Assembly: GCA_009841255.1 (NCBI GenBank) | Contig: VXMD01000033.1 | Location: forward strand, 1-64,000 | DNA from: Candidatus Poribacteria bacterium | Lineage (GTDB): Bacteria > Poribacteria > WGA-4E > WGA-3G | DNA length: 64,000 bases | Direction of reading: 5' to 3' | In this document: in pieces, positions 1 through 8,573 of the stretch | Layout: every line of letters begins with the position of its first letter | How positions within the stretch are numbered: the first letter of the stretch is position 1 | The notes under the pieces: model-generated | Seen by the model: only the letters and a program-made list of their open reading frames with translations | Told to the model about the DNA's origin: nothing | The model's database searches: none | Position numbers and translations under genes: made by a program

Positions 1-1921
1 TGCCAGTTTGCATGCCGTGGATATCACTGGTAACGATGAACGCCCATGCGCTCTTGTAGGTTGAGAGTGCGGGGGCTGCGGCAGCGGCATCTCCACCGGC
101 ATCAGCAGCGGCGTCTCCACCAGCGTCAGCGGCATCCTCTTCCTCAGCAGCATCGTCGCCTTCTGCAGCATCGTCGCCCTCAGCAGCATCGTCGCCTTCT
201 GCGGCATCTCCATCGCCTTCTGCGGCATCATCGCCCTCAGCATCTTCCTCAGCCTCTGCAACAGGAGTTTCTTCTTCAGCAGCGGGTTCTTCAGGCTGTT
301 CAGGCTGGTTGTCCCACGCATCACCTGTAAACTTTACATTAGCTCCAGCAGGCGTATTCACGATATACCCCATACCACCGCCAATACCGAAACCATCACC
401 TTCATCGGCCACCGTGTAACCCACGAAATTCTGAGTCGCCGCATCGAGTTGGATCACAACCGTCGCACCCAGCATTTCTGCGAGTGATTTCGCTGTGTAA
501 GGTTCTTCCGGCATCAGCGGAATCGAAATCATGTTCAAGCCCGGTTCAAGCGTCACATCAAAACCGGGACCTTCCACGACGGGTTCAGGCATCGGTTCTT
601 CTACAGTCGGTTCCGCAGGTGCCGCAACCGGCATGATCGTCAACATCGCCGTTGGTTCTGTCCAGGCAAACGCTTCCGTCACATCACCACCACCTTGGAT
701 ACCTTCGTGCGCCGCTATAACGCCACCTTCGGTCGGAACACGTTCATTGCTTCCGTGAGGATCCGTCGCTTCATCTAAACCCAGCGGTCCCGGAATATCG
801 GAAGCCATCTCTGTGTTCTCTTCACTACCGGCATCATACGCCATCAAGTCGAGGCTCACTTCAACAGGATCACCATTTTCATCAAAAAGTGGGACGTCAA
901 GCACCGCGATGAAAGCATCGTTCGTTGAAACTAACATTGAACCCATAGACAGCGAAGAGTTGATCATGTCAGCAGTCACAGTAACAGTCGTAGATTGACC
1001 CGGCATCGTATATCTGCGCGTCCCATCCGCATTCATAGCGATCATGACGTTCGCGCCAGCAGCCTCTGCAAGCGTGGCGAGCCCTGAGGTATCTCCACCT
1101 TCAGCAAGAGCAACAATCGCAGGATTCGCAGGCTGACCGACTTCAGCAAGTTTAATACCGGCAGGATGTGCTGCGAAGATCGCAGGTGAGAAAGTTTGCC
1201 CACTCACACCGTGTTCACCAGTGGTAAGGTTCGTAAGCGTAATCTCGAACATCTGGCTCACTGGCATTTCAGGAGCAACCTCTTCGGTTGCGGTATCGTC
1301 CACTTCGGCATCATCGGTGGCTTCGGCATCATCAGTGGCTTCAGCATCATCAGCGGCATCGTCAGCGGCATCGTCCGCTTCTGTGTCATCGGCTGCGTCA
1401 TCAGCAGCATCATCGGCGGGTGCTGGCTCAGCACCAGCGACGGTAACCATACCATCCATCGTCGTGACTTCTAATGCAGCAGCAGTGGCATCAGAAAGTG
1501 TAACATCTGACAAACTGATAGCAGATGGTTTTGCCTCAACAACTGTAAATGTTACCGTAGCGAGTGTTCCATCGGCATCCGGAGCGGCACCTCCCAAAGA
1601 GGCTGCAGCGATTGTAACGCTACTGTCAGTTGTAGTAGTCGGTGTGGCAAAGGCACCAGCGGGTAAATAGTCTGCATTCCCGCCAGAAACATACTCCAGC
1701 GCAGTTGGATCAAAGTTTACAGTTACTTGATATCCAGTAACATCTGCACCACCGGTTATGTTAATACTCACCATGAGTTCTTCCCCGGCTGCTGGGGATT
1801 CGACTTCAGCAGGTTCCACAGAAATAACGGCTGCCCCGTAACTCATGGCTGTAAACCCTAAACACATTACAACAGCTAATAAGGAAAAAAGGACTTTCCT
1901 ATTAAAAAGCTGGTCTTTCAT
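1..1921 (-). CDS. Secreted cohesin + spondin-N domain protein, 3' end beyond window
   Basis: The reading frame is open from ATG 1921 to the left edge (640 codons), so the C-terminus is missing. AAGGAG lies 7 nt before the ATG. Residues 1-28 are a signal peptide. Residues about 30-160 read like a cohesin domain (start AAVISVEPAEVE, then VTGYQVTVNFDPTALEYV). Residues about 162-215 are an Ala/Asp/Glu linker. Residues about 222-430 resemble spondin-N (FEITLTNLTTGEHG, LMAYDAGSEENTE). Residues about 455-540 form a module with LEPGLNMISIPL, followed by a second long acidic Ala/Asp/Glu tract (about 547-610) and the start of another domain (TYKSAWAFIVTSD). Inferred role: exported surface or matrix protein that binds other proteins. 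No dockerin is visible in the window. Domain calls are by eye. Confidence 0.88.
   Translation of the reverse strand, partial: MKDQLFNRKVLFSLLAVVMCLGFTAMSYGAAVISVEPAEVESPAAGEELMVSINITGGADVTGYQVTVNFDPTALEYVSGGNADYLPAGAFATPTTTTDSSVTIAAASLGGAAPDADGTLATVTFTVVEAKPSAISLSDVTLSDATAAALEVTTMDGMVTVAGAEPAPADDAADDAADDTEADDAADDAADDAEATDDAEATDDAEVDDTATEEVAPEMPVSQMFEITLTNLTTGEHGVSGQTFSPAIFAAHPAGIKLAEVGQPANPAIVALAEGGDTSGLATLAEAAGANVMIAMNADGTRRYTMPGQSTTVTVTADMINSSLSMGSMLVSTNDAFIAVLDVPLFDENGDPVEVSLDLMAYDAGSEENTEMASDIPGPLGLDEATDPHGSNERVPTEGGVIAAHEGIQGGGDVTEAFAWTEPTAMLTIMPVAAPAEPTVEEPMPEPVVEGPGFDVTLEPGLNMISIPLMPEEPYTAKSLAEMLGATVVIQLDAATQNFVGYTVADEGDGFGIGGGMGYIVNTPAGANVKFTGDAWDNQPEQPEEPAAEEETPVAEAEEDAEGDDAAEGDGDAAEGDDAAEGDDAAEGDDAAEEEDAADAGGDAAADAGGDAAAAAPALSTYKSAWAFIVTSDIHGMQTG
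88..290 (-). repeat. Acidic Ala/Asp/Glu codon repeat
   Basis: Imperfect 12-18 bp repeats inside the cohesin/spondin gene, encoding runs such as AEGDDAAEGDDAAE. This is probably a flexible acidic linker. Such tracts are prone to copy-number change and to short-read assembly error. Confidence 0.75.
1275..1437 (-). repeat. Acidic Ala/Asp codon repeat
   Basis: Short degenerate repeats encode DDAADDAADD-like linkers between the cohesin-like and spondin-like domains. Spurious long frames on both strands come from this composition. Confidence 0.75.
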
Positions 1922-2238
1922 AAGACACTCCTTCATAATTCATTTATATTCTGACGTATCCTTACCTTTCAGTAAAGGTTATAGCCCCGCGTTTGACAAA
2001 AGACTTCAACCGCAATAAATATGGGAGATTCTTCCACACCAGCGCATTGGAATCAGAGCGCAAGGTGAGTCGCGCAAATGGGACTCTAAGGTTAAAAGAC
2101 AAGTTTATCCTAATTTTAAAACGTTGTCAAATCAAATTCGGTTCAAATTTAAATAATTTTCCGTAAATTAGGCGAACGTACCCTGTTTGTTATCTTAAGT
2201 ATAGCATAAACGCGAAAACAAAGCAAATTAAAAATAGC
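1922..2238. other. Intergenic region, 317 bp, no gene
   Basis: AT-rich spacer between the cohesin/spondin gene and the cupin gene, both on the minus strand. An ACCTTT/AAAGGT hairpin lies near 1962-1980, about 45 nt upstream of the cohesin/spondin start. A TATAAC-like -10 near 1982-1987 (minus strand) lacks a well-spaced -35, so I do not call a promoter. No open frame is worth annotating. Confidence 0.6.
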
Positions 2239-2871
2239 CTATTGGGTTACACGCGGAGCAAGCGCGTTCCAGACCTCCCCTAATTCAGCGATAGCCTTGT
2301 AAACCGGATAGATGGCTTCCCACATTGCTTTACGCGCTGCGGTGGCGGTGTCGGCATCGTCCTCAGCGAGTGCTGTTTTAAGTTGCGCGCCCATCTCCTG
2401 CTGAACCGTTGCACAAGTGCGGGTAAGTTCTTCCAACAATTGTGCGGCATGTATCTGGCGCGCAACGAGTTCTGCTACCGATACCTGCATATCCGGTTCA
2501 ACATCATAAGCACGAGAGGGTGAGAAATTGTGCGGTAGCCGTTCACCCGCTTCTGTACGTGGCGTGTGCGTGGGGTGAATATGCGGCGTAACAGACAGAT
2601 ACATTGTTATGGGTTCATCACCGAGAACTCGCACCGTGTGCGGTTGGTCCGCCAAAGCGATACACATTTGCCCGGGTCCCAGCTCTTCAGTTTCACCCTC
2701 AATTTCAAATTCGACGCGCCCTTCCAGAATGAGAAAAATTTCATGCCCCAAGTCATGACTATGAAGTTGGGCACTCTGCCCAGGCTCCATCCTTAGAAAT
2801 CGAGAACGAATTTGCGGTGTCACCAATACATTCCGTATATCTGTGCGGTAATCGTAAACAGGGAATCCCAT
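2239..2871 (-). CDS. Cupin-domain protein
   Basis: 210 aa from ATG 2871, preceded by GGAGG 7 nt upstream; the longer frame to 2991 would start upstream of the promoter at 2899-2927. Residues about 20-90 form a conserved double-stranded beta-helix: H37, H39 and E44 (QLHSHDLGHEIFLILEG) plus H78 match the usual His/His/Glu/His metal site of cupins. Residues about 125-205 are predicted helical and rich in Ala and Glu, an extension absent from the smallest cupins. Substrate unknown; it may be an isomerase, a dioxygenase or a sensor-type cupin. It is a single gene, divergent from the DUF5069 gene. Confidence 0.85.
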   Translation of the reverse strand: MGFPVYDYRTDIRNVLVTPQIRSRFLRMEPGQSAQLHSHDLGHEIFLILEGRVEFEIEGETEELGPGQMCIALADQPHTVRVLGDEPITMYLSVTPHIHPTHTPRTEAGERLPHNFSPSRAYDVEPDMQVSVAELVARQIHAAQLLEELTRTCATVQQEMGAQLKTALAEDDADTATAARKAMWEAIYPVYKAIAELGEVWNALAPRVTQ

Positions 2872-2898
2872 TGTATACCTCCATGGACTTTTAATATA

Positions 2899-2927
2899 AA
2901 TATACAATGTCCCGTGAAAATTGGCAA
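2899..2927 (-). promoter_or_regulatory. Sigma70-type promoter of the cupin gene
   Basis: On the minus strand: -35 TTGCCA at 2927-2922, 17-bp spacer, -10 TATATT at 2904-2899. Transcription would begin near 2892, about 20 nt before the ATG. Both hexamers match consensus at 5 of 6 positions. Confidence 0.65.
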
Positions 2928-2943
2928 GGTAAATACTTTTTTC

Positions 2944-2971
2944 TTGACACGCTTTACAAGCATGATAGAAT
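2944..2971 (+). promoter_or_regulatory. Sigma70-type promoter of the triple DUF5069 gene
   Basis: TTGACA at 2944-2949, 16-bp spacer, TAGAAT at 2966-2971. It lies inside the longer open frame that begins at 2907, which supports translation starting at 3024 instead. Confidence 0.7.
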
Positions 2972-3023
2972 ATCAGCAAAAGCTCTAACACCTCATTTCT
3001 TGAATTGGAAGGATAGAAAAATT

Positions 3024-4307
3024 ATGGATTTGACACGCCAACCGCCACGTCGCCCTTCAAATCTCGGAATCGCCGGGATTGTAGGTGTGGCACGCATGAC
3101 AGACAAGGCACGCGCACATAACGCGGAAACTCTCGGTGATTATATCTACGGTGAGAGTTCCGGTCTGGATCAGCGCGTTTTAACGTTTTTAGGGATTTCT
3201 GCCGATGCTTACGCCGAAGCGGTTGACGCATACGATGATGCCGCTTTGGGGCACTGGGTGCTTGAAACAAGCGGAAAGACAGCAGCAGAGATTGCTGAGT
3301 TTAACGATGCCGCTCTTAGCCAACTCCCCGATACCGACGCCCACAAACAACGCCTGAAAGATCGACTCGCTCGCTTTGCGCCAAGCAGAACTGATATTAC
3401 AACGGTATTACAGTCCATGGAACTCGACGATTGGGGAAGTTTCTGGGAGGTCGACCTGACTGCTGGTCCACCTCGCAGTGCCCGTGCCAAAGATGTCGGT
3501 GGCATCTGCGGTGTGGCGCGTATGACAGACAAAGCACGTGCTGAACGTGCAGGCAAAATCGGTGAGTACCTATATGGCGACGATTCCGGACAAGACATCC
3601 GTATTTTAGCATTCCTCGGCATTGCGGCTGCGGATTTTCAGGAAGCATCGGTCAACAACCCGAATAACCTCGAACTCGGCGCGTGGGTCTTGGAAAACTG
3701 CGGTAAATCGCAGGACGAGATTGATACATTCAATCAAACGTTGGTAAACTATGGACCCAATGAAACGACACGGGAACGGTTTGAAGCGCGATGTCAAGAA
3801 GTAGCCCCCACTCGAACAGACATCACGACGTGGGTCATGCTTCAGGACGTGGACGATCAGTTGAGTTTCGGTATCGTCGACCTCAACCGCCGCGCACCAC
3901 GAAGCCCTTACAATACGGATGTTTACGGAATGGTTCAACTCGCACGGTTAATTGACAAAGGTAGAGCATCTAATAGCAACACGCTCGGTGCTTACTTTTA
4001 TGGTGAAGATTCAGGGATCGATCGGGCAACGCTTAATTTCCTTGGTATATCCGCAGCGGAATTTGCTGAAGCATTGAAGACCTTGTCGACCGATGCAGAG
4101 GTTGAGGCGTGGCTGAAGGCGAATCATCCGAAAAGCGAATCGGATATCGAAGCCTACAACGAACGGATGATCCAGATGGGTCCCACAGATGAACGTTACC
4201 AGGCACTAATGGCGAAAATGATTAACAAGATCGCACCAGAGCGGACAGATATTAAGACATGGTTCGCACTGATGGCTCTTGACGATGAGAAGACATTTGC
4301 GTTGTAA
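3024..4307 (+). CDS. Protein with three fused DUF5069 domains
   Basis: 427 aa from ATG 3024 (GGAAGGAT upstream; promoter at 2944-2971). Three homologous segments of about 140 residues begin DLTRQPPRRP, DLTAGPPRSA and DLNRRAPRSP. Each continues with a VARMTDKAR or LARLIDKGR motif, then LGDYIYGESSGLD-like and FLGISADAYAEA-like motifs, and ends with R-T-D-I-TT/KT. This is the pattern of DUF5069, a family of unknown function usually found as one domain of about 150 residues. There is no signal peptide, so it is probably cytoplasmic. A terminator hairpin follows at 4330-4375, so it is likely monocistronic. The function is unknown; the domain assignment is from memory of the family motif. Confidence 0.85.
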   Translation: MDLTRQPPRRPSNLGIAGIVGVARMTDKARAHNAETLGDYIYGESSGLDQRVLTFLGISADAYAEAVDAYDDAALGHWVLETSGKTAAEIAEFNDAALSQLPDTDAHKQRLKDRLARFAPSRTDITTVLQSMELDDWGSFWEVDLTAGPPRSARAKDVGGICGVARMTDKARAERAGKIGEYLYGDDSGQDIRILAFLGIAAADFQEASVNNPNNLELGAWVLENCGKSQDEIDTFNQTLVNYGPNETTRERFEARCQEVAPTRTDITTWVMLQDVDDQLSFGIVDLNRRAPRSPYNTDVYGMVQLARLIDKGRASNSNTLGAYFYGEDSGIDRATLNFLGISAAEFAEALKTLSTDAEVEAWLKANHPKSESDIEAYNERMIQMGPTDERYQALMAKMINKIAPERTDIKTWFALMALDDEKTFAL

Positions 4308-4329
4308 ACAATGCAACAATTGATATACA

Positions 4330-4375
4330 AAGCTGCCAACACGTCCAGTTTGTGACAGGCAGCTTCGTTTGTTTT
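4330..4375 (+). terminator. Probable intrinsic terminator
   Basis: AAGCTGCC (4330-4337) pairs with GGCAGCTT (4358-4365), followed by a T-rich CGTTTGTTTT. It lies between the DUF5069 gene and the beta-helix gene. Confidence 0.6.
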
Positions 4376-4403
4376 GGTGTAGCCTCTCCATGGAGCATAA
4401 ACG

Positions 4404-5669
4404 ATGAAAAATCTCCAAGCGATTGCGGATGTTCGTTCCGGAAAAAGGACTGTTGCCAACGCGGCATGGTGGGGATTCGACCCAGAAGACGCAACCGTCG
4501 GATTGCAAGCGGCAATCGACTCTGGTGCGAAACGGGTAGTTGTCCCGAATATGCACACCGATTGGATAATCCAGCCCATTAAACTGGTGGGAAACCAAGC
4601 GTTAATTTTTGAACCTGGGACAGTCGTCACAGCAAAACGGGGCGAGTATCGCGGCAGAGGCGACTCGATGTTCACTGCACAAGATGTTGAGAATCTCACT
4701 ATTCGTGGCTACGGTGCTACCTTTCGCATGTGGAAACAGGATTACATCAACGGGCTTGTCCTTGAACAGTTTGGTTGGCACCGCTGGTATGGACAATATC
4801 CAAAGGCGGAGTGGCGTATGACCCTATCAATTCGAGGGAGTAAAAACGTAAATGTGTCTGGCTTGACACTCAAAGATAGCGGTGGAGACGGTGTTTACGT
4901 TGATGGCGGCACAAAACGAGATGCCTCTGAAAATGTGGTCTTACGCGACCTCGTCTGCGACAATCATTATCGTCAGGGTATCAGTGTTATTAGCGCTGAA
5001 AATCTCAAAGTCGAGAACTGTACGTTTTCAAACACCTGGGGAACACCACCGGCATCAGGGGTGGATATTGAACCGGACAAAAGCGAGCAGAAAATAAAGA
5101 ATACAGTATTCTCCGGATGTCAGTTCATTGACAACGTCGGTGACGGCATTGAGGTATTCTTGGCACACACCAACGGCGAATCCGATGACGTGATGCTGCG
5201 TTTCGAGAACTGCTACATCAGCAGTAAACACGGAACAGGTATCCGCGTGTCAAAAATTGGAGATAACGGTCCCGGTGGTAGCATTGAATTTGATAACTGC
5301 ACAGTTGCGAACACGGTCGGTTACGGCATTAAGGTTCAGGAAAAGTCCTTGAAAGGGGCGCGGGTGAGGTTTACCAATTGTAAGGTTATCCACGCTGCTT
5401 CTGACCGGCAGTTCGGTGGTGAATGGTCGCCGATTTCGTTGTCCCTACCAAAACCAGAGTTAGTCCAGACGATGGGCGGTATTGATTTCATCAACTGCTT
5501 TGTCGAGGACAATCGCGACCGTCCTGCCATCGAATTTACCCAACTGGAGAGCGATCTCCCTCTTCATGACATCACAGGAACAATCACGGTGTTGAACGCT
5601 AATGGTGTCCGTGCCGAGTTAGGTAAAGACCGAGAGAAACTTCCACTGATTGTCAGGGAATATGAATAG
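4404..5669 (+). CDS. Right-handed parallel beta-helix protein
   Basis: 421 aa from ATG 4404 (GGAG 9 nt upstream). The N-terminus (AWWGFDPEDATVGLQAAIDS, then VVVPNMHTDWIIQPIKL) resembles the start of pectate-lyase-like and GH28-like helices. Residues about 90-400 have many short turns of the form N-V-x-V/I-S-x-L/C (NVNVSGLTLKDSGGDGVYVD, ENLKVENCTFSNTW, GIRVSKIGDNGPGGSIEFDNCTV), typical of PbH1/NosD repeats. No signal peptide is visible. No catalytic residues were assigned, so a polysaccharide lyase or hydrolase role is only possible. The stop almost abuts the PhyH gene, suggesting co-transcription. Confidence 0.85.
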   Translation: MKNLQAIADVRSGKRTVANAAWWGFDPEDATVGLQAAIDSGAKRVVVPNMHTDWIIQPIKLVGNQALIFEPGTVVTAKRGEYRGRGDSMFTAQDVENLTIRGYGATFRMWKQDYINGLVLEQFGWHRWYGQYPKAEWRMTLSIRGSKNVNVSGLTLKDSGGDGVYVDGGTKRDASENVVLRDLVCDNHYRQGISVISAENLKVENCTFSNTWGTPPASGVDIEPDKSEQKIKNTVFSGCQFIDNVGDGIEVFLAHTNGESDDVMLRFENCYISSKHGTGIRVSKIGDNGPGGSIEFDNCTVANTVGYGIKVQEKSLKGARVRFTNCKVIHAASDRQFGGEWSPISLSLPKPELVQTMGGIDFINCFVEDNRDRPAIEFTQLESDLPLHDITGTITVLNANGVRAELGKDREKLPLIVREYE

Positions 5670-5715
5670 GACATGGACACCGACCCGTCCAGCCTACACA
5701 TTAGGATTCAGAACA

Positions 5716-6546
5716 ATGTCAATAGAACAAGCACTTCCCACCGAGTCTCTACCTCCAAACACTTTGAACGCTATCTTGGCGGATTTCTATCAAAACGGTG
5801 TAACGGTTATCCGAAACGTTCTCTCACGTGAAGAGTGTGAACGGATAGTCGCGCGTGTTGACGAAATCTTTGCCGAACCTTATTTCATGCATAAGCGAAA
5901 TGTCAAAGGCAATCGACAAGATGGTAAAGACCCTATCGTGGTTCATCGTCTCTTTGAATGTGACCTCATGTTCCGCGATCTGTTAGTACGCGAACCGATT
6001 ATTAGCATTGCTGAAAGTGTATTAGGTGAGCACTGTCACTGTATCGCTCAAGGGTGTATCCTCAACCGAAAAGATTTAGGGATCAACCGGTTTCATATTG
6101 ACGATGGTGTGGAATTTCCGATCACGCCGGAGATGGAACGGCACGATCCAAAATTACGTATGCCTGTGCTTCGTATGTCGGTGCAAATCGCACTGACCGA
6201 CCAAGATAATGTTAAATACGGTCCATCTCAATTTGTTCCCGGTAGCCATTATTCTGGACGACAACCCGATGATTCGGAACACCCAACCTTTGAAGGCAAA
6301 TCACCTGTTTCACTCCTCATGAAAGCGGGTGACCTCTACCTACTCAATGGACAGACGTGGCATCGAGGGGCACCAAACCAGACAGATCGCGTCCGTTATC
6401 TGTTCCATCAAGTCTACGGGCAACGTTTTGTTGCACAACGGTTCTGGCCCTATCTAAACTACCGTATGCCCGATTACGTCTTGGAAGGGGCGGATGAACG
6501 TCTGTTGCGGGTTCTCGGGAAACATCCGGAAATGGCTTACGGATAG
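5716..6546 (+). CDS. Phytanoyl-CoA dioxygenase (PhyH) family oxygenase
   Basis: 276 aa from ATG 5716 (AGGA 9 nt upstream; an ATG at 5662 overlapping the previous stop is possible). Members use Fe(II) and 2-oxoglutarate to hydroxylate small molecules. The iron facial triad is visible as H127-x-D129 in NRFHIDDGVEF and distal H216 in NGQTWHRGAPNQ. R225 or R227 (TDRVRY) is the likely 2-oxoglutarate carboxylate ligand. Length fits the family. Substrate unknown. PhyH genes are known to be strongly expanded in Poribacteria, in line with the presumed host. It sits directly downstream of the beta-helix gene and 21 nt before the carbonic anhydrase. Confidence 0.9.
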   Translation: MSIEQALPTESLPPNTLNAILADFYQNGVTVIRNVLSREECERIVARVDEIFAEPYFMHKRNVKGNRQDGKDPIVVHRLFECDLMFRDLLVREPIISIAESVLGEHCHCIAQGCILNRKDLGINRFHIDDGVEFPITPEMERHDPKLRMPVLRMSVQIALTDQDNVKYGPSQFVPGSHYSGRQPDDSEHPTFEGKSPVSLLMKAGDLYLLNGQTWHRGAPNQTDRVRYLFHQVYGQRFVAQRFWPYLNYRMPDYVLEGADERLLRVLGKHPEMAYG

Positions 6547-6567
6547 AGAGGACCGTGAGGTCAGATA

Positions 6568-7479
6568 ATGGAAAGAGAAATTTTTAAAGAATTCAAGATC
6601 ATTTATATGGAGTTTGCAAAACTATTTTTAGGATGTGGTTTGCATCCTATTACAAAGTCATTGATTAGCATTATGTGTATTCTTATATGTATGACAAGTT
6701 GTGGAAAGACAAGGAATGCCCCATCCCACACCGAGAAGATGGAATGGGGTTACAAACCAGAGAATGGACCGGACGTTTGGGCGGAACTCAGTCCAGAATA
6801 TATCCTCTGTGCCGCAGGGAAACATCAATCACCAATCGATCTGGTCAACCCCACGTCAGTAAAACTTCCTCCCATTCCCTACTATTACGACAATCCAACA
6901 CGTATGGACATCCGCAACACCGGCCATACGATTGAAGTTGCATACCCAGAAGGGAATTGGATCGAGGTCGATGGTGTGCGGTATCAGTTGCTCCAATTTC
7001 ATTTCCATGCCCCGAGCGAACATACGGTGGCAGGTAAACCCTTTGAAATGGAGGCGCACTTCGTTCATAAAAGTGAGGATGGCAATTTGGCAGTCGTTGG
7101 ATTGCTAATCGAGAAAGGTAGCCACAATTTCGCCCTTGACCCTGTCTGGGTACATCTGCCCGGAGTCCCAGGTGAAACGCAACGCGTTGAAAATGTCACC
7201 GAGGATGGCAGTTTGATCGTTGACCCTCGTTTTATGTTCTCACCAAATGGTCAGGTAGAAGATATATCCCCGTCGTATTTCGGAAGTTCCTATCGTTACG
7301 AGGGTTCACTGACGACTCCCCCCTGTTCAGAAAATGTCAAATGGATCGTGTTGACAACCCCGATCGAGATGTCTGAAGCACAAATCGCGGCATTTAAAGC
7401 AATTATCCATGATAACAACCGGCCGGTTCAGCCGTTGAATGGACAAGAACTCCTCACGGATGTTGAGGCAAACGAATAA
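6568..7479 (+). CDS. Alpha-type carbonic anhydrase lipoprotein
   Basis: 303 aa from ATG 6568 (GAGG upstream; ATG 6607 is an alternative giving a shorter signal). CO2 hydration enzyme of the alpha class. Zinc ligands are H145, H147 (FHFHAPSEH) and H164 (EAHFVHK). H120 in NTGHTIEV fits the proton shuttle. QSPIDL and GSLTTPPCSE are family hallmarks, and C81 with the Cys in TTPPC could form the conserved disulfide. The N-terminus has a hydrophobic stretch ending CMTSC, a lipobox with Cys45 as lipidation site, so the enzyme should be anchored in the periplasm. The leader before the hydrophobic segment is unusually long (about 30 residues). Confidence 0.93.
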   Translation: MEREIFKEFKIIYMEFAKLFLGCGLHPITKSLISIMCILICMTSCGKTRNAPSHTEKMEWGYKPENGPDVWAELSPEYILCAAGKHQSPIDLVNPTSVKLPPIPYYYDNPTRMDIRNTGHTIEVAYPEGNWIEVDGVRYQLLQFHFHAPSEHTVAGKPFEMEAHFVHKSEDGNLAVVGLLIEKGSHNFALDPVWVHLPGVPGETQRVENVTEDGSLIVDPRFMFSPNGQVEDISPSYFGSSYRYEGSLTTPPCSENVKWIVLTTPIEMSEAQIAAFKAIIHDNNRPVQPLNGQELLTDVEANE

Positions 7480-7526
7480 GACACAGCTATCTATTTACGC
7501 CACGAAAAATCTAAAGGAGATTTGCG

Positions 7527-7841
7527 ATGTTTATTGAGATCATCAACCAAGATGGGAAGTATAACTCTTCCTACCGAGGGATGGTGAATATTCGGTACGT
7601 ACACCAGATTCAGATAATCAAAGGGAGGCATCGTTCGTACGAGTTGCATATTAATCTGTCAAATTCGCCCAGCATAGAACTGCTCGGCACCCAGGAAGAA
7701 TGTGAGCAATTCTATAATCAGCTGCAAGAGGTATTGAAAACCCATCAACAATTATCTGCAACTGACACGCTGACTTTCCCACCGCGATTGTCACCAGAAT
7801 TGCCGATAGGCGAAAATGAAGAACAGATTAGAGAAACCTAA
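7527..7841 (+). CDS. Small hypothetical protein
   Basis: 104 aa from ATG 7527 with GGAGATTTGCG immediately before it. I do not recognise a family. The first 75 residues alternate strands and one helix (FIEIINQDGKYNSSYRGMVN, then ECEQFYNQLQEVLKTHQQL), with no signal peptide or membrane segment; the last 25 are Pro/Glu-rich and probably disordered. It is followed after 22 nt by the HAD phosphatase gene, so the two are likely co-transcribed. Confidence 0.7.
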   Translation: MFIEIINQDGKYNSSYRGMVNIRYVHQIQIIKGRHRSYELHINLSNSPSIELLGTQEECEQFYNQLQEVLKTHQQLSATDTLTFPPRLSPELPIGENEEQIRET

Positions 7842-7863
7842 CCAAAAGGAGATGACGCGACGA

Positions 7864-8508
7864 ATGATTGCTACGATATTTGATATCGACGGGACCTTGG
7901 TCGAAAGTTTCGGTTTCGATGATGCCTGTTACGTCTCCGCAATAAGAGAAGTTTTGGGTGAAGTTTACATCCACAGTGATTGGAGCAAATACAAAAATGT
8001 AACCGACACAGGTAGCTTGCGACAAATCATGGAAGAGAATAAGATTCAGGAAAAGGAGCAAATTAAGGAAGTTCGCACGAAATTCGGCGAATTGATTCGG
8101 CAGTATCTTCAAAACGGTGGCAAATGCTGTCCAAAGGGCGGGGCTATTCAGCTGATTGACAAACTTCACACCTCGGAGGACTATGAAGTTGGATTCGCGA
8201 CAGGGGGATGGGAACATACCGCCAAAATGAAACTCCAGCATGCAGGATTTAACCTGAGAAATACGGTTTTGACTTCGAGTGATGATGGTGACGAGCGTGT
8301 AACGATTATGAAAAAATGTTTGCTCGCCGTAAAAAAAAGTTGCTTCCACCGCATCGTATATGTGGGTGATGCCGAATGGGATATGCAGGCGACCAAAGAA
8401 CTCGGATGGCACTTTATAGGCGTAGGCGCACGGTTAAAGGGAAAATGTGAATTTTGGGTTGAAGATTTCTCGTGTCAGGATACATTTATGAAAATGCTAT
8501 ACGCCTAA
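7864..8508 (+). CDS. HAD-superfamily hydrolase
   Basis: 214 aa from ATG 7864 (MIATIFDIDGTLVES). AAAAGGAG lies at 7844-7851; an ATG at 7852 is too close to it and one at 7816 overlaps the upstream gene. Motif I is D7-I-D9-G-T with the nucleophile Asp and acid/base Asp; motif IV is VGDAEWD near residue 170; FATGGWEH fits the motif II region. A helical cap lies between residues about 25 and 95. This is the phosphoglycolate phosphatase-like layout of HAD subfamily I. Substrate unknown. Confidence 0.85.
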   Translation: MIATIFDIDGTLVESFGFDDACYVSAIREVLGEVYIHSDWSKYKNVTDTGSLRQIMEENKIQEKEQIKEVRTKFGELIRQYLQNGGKCCPKGGAIQLIDKLHTSEDYEVGFATGGWEHTAKMKLQHAGFNLRNTVLTSSDDGDERVTIMKKCLLAVKKSCFHRIVYVGDAEWDMQATKELGWHFIGVGARLKGKCEFWVEDFSCQDTFMKMLYA

Positions 8509-8573
8509 TAAAGAAACTGCATTTTTGTAGACATATTTTTAATATCAGAAAAGAAAACTTTGGTTAGAATCTG

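Noticed and set aside
46-330. 94-aa plus-strand frame rich in His, Arg and Gln
   Set aside because: Antisense to the second acidic linker of the cohesin/spondin gene. No natural protein features.
1221-1670. 149-aa plus-strand open frame of Ala/Ser repeats
   Set aside because: Shadow of the repetitive cohesin/spondin gene on the other strand. Composition comes from the Ala/Asp linker.
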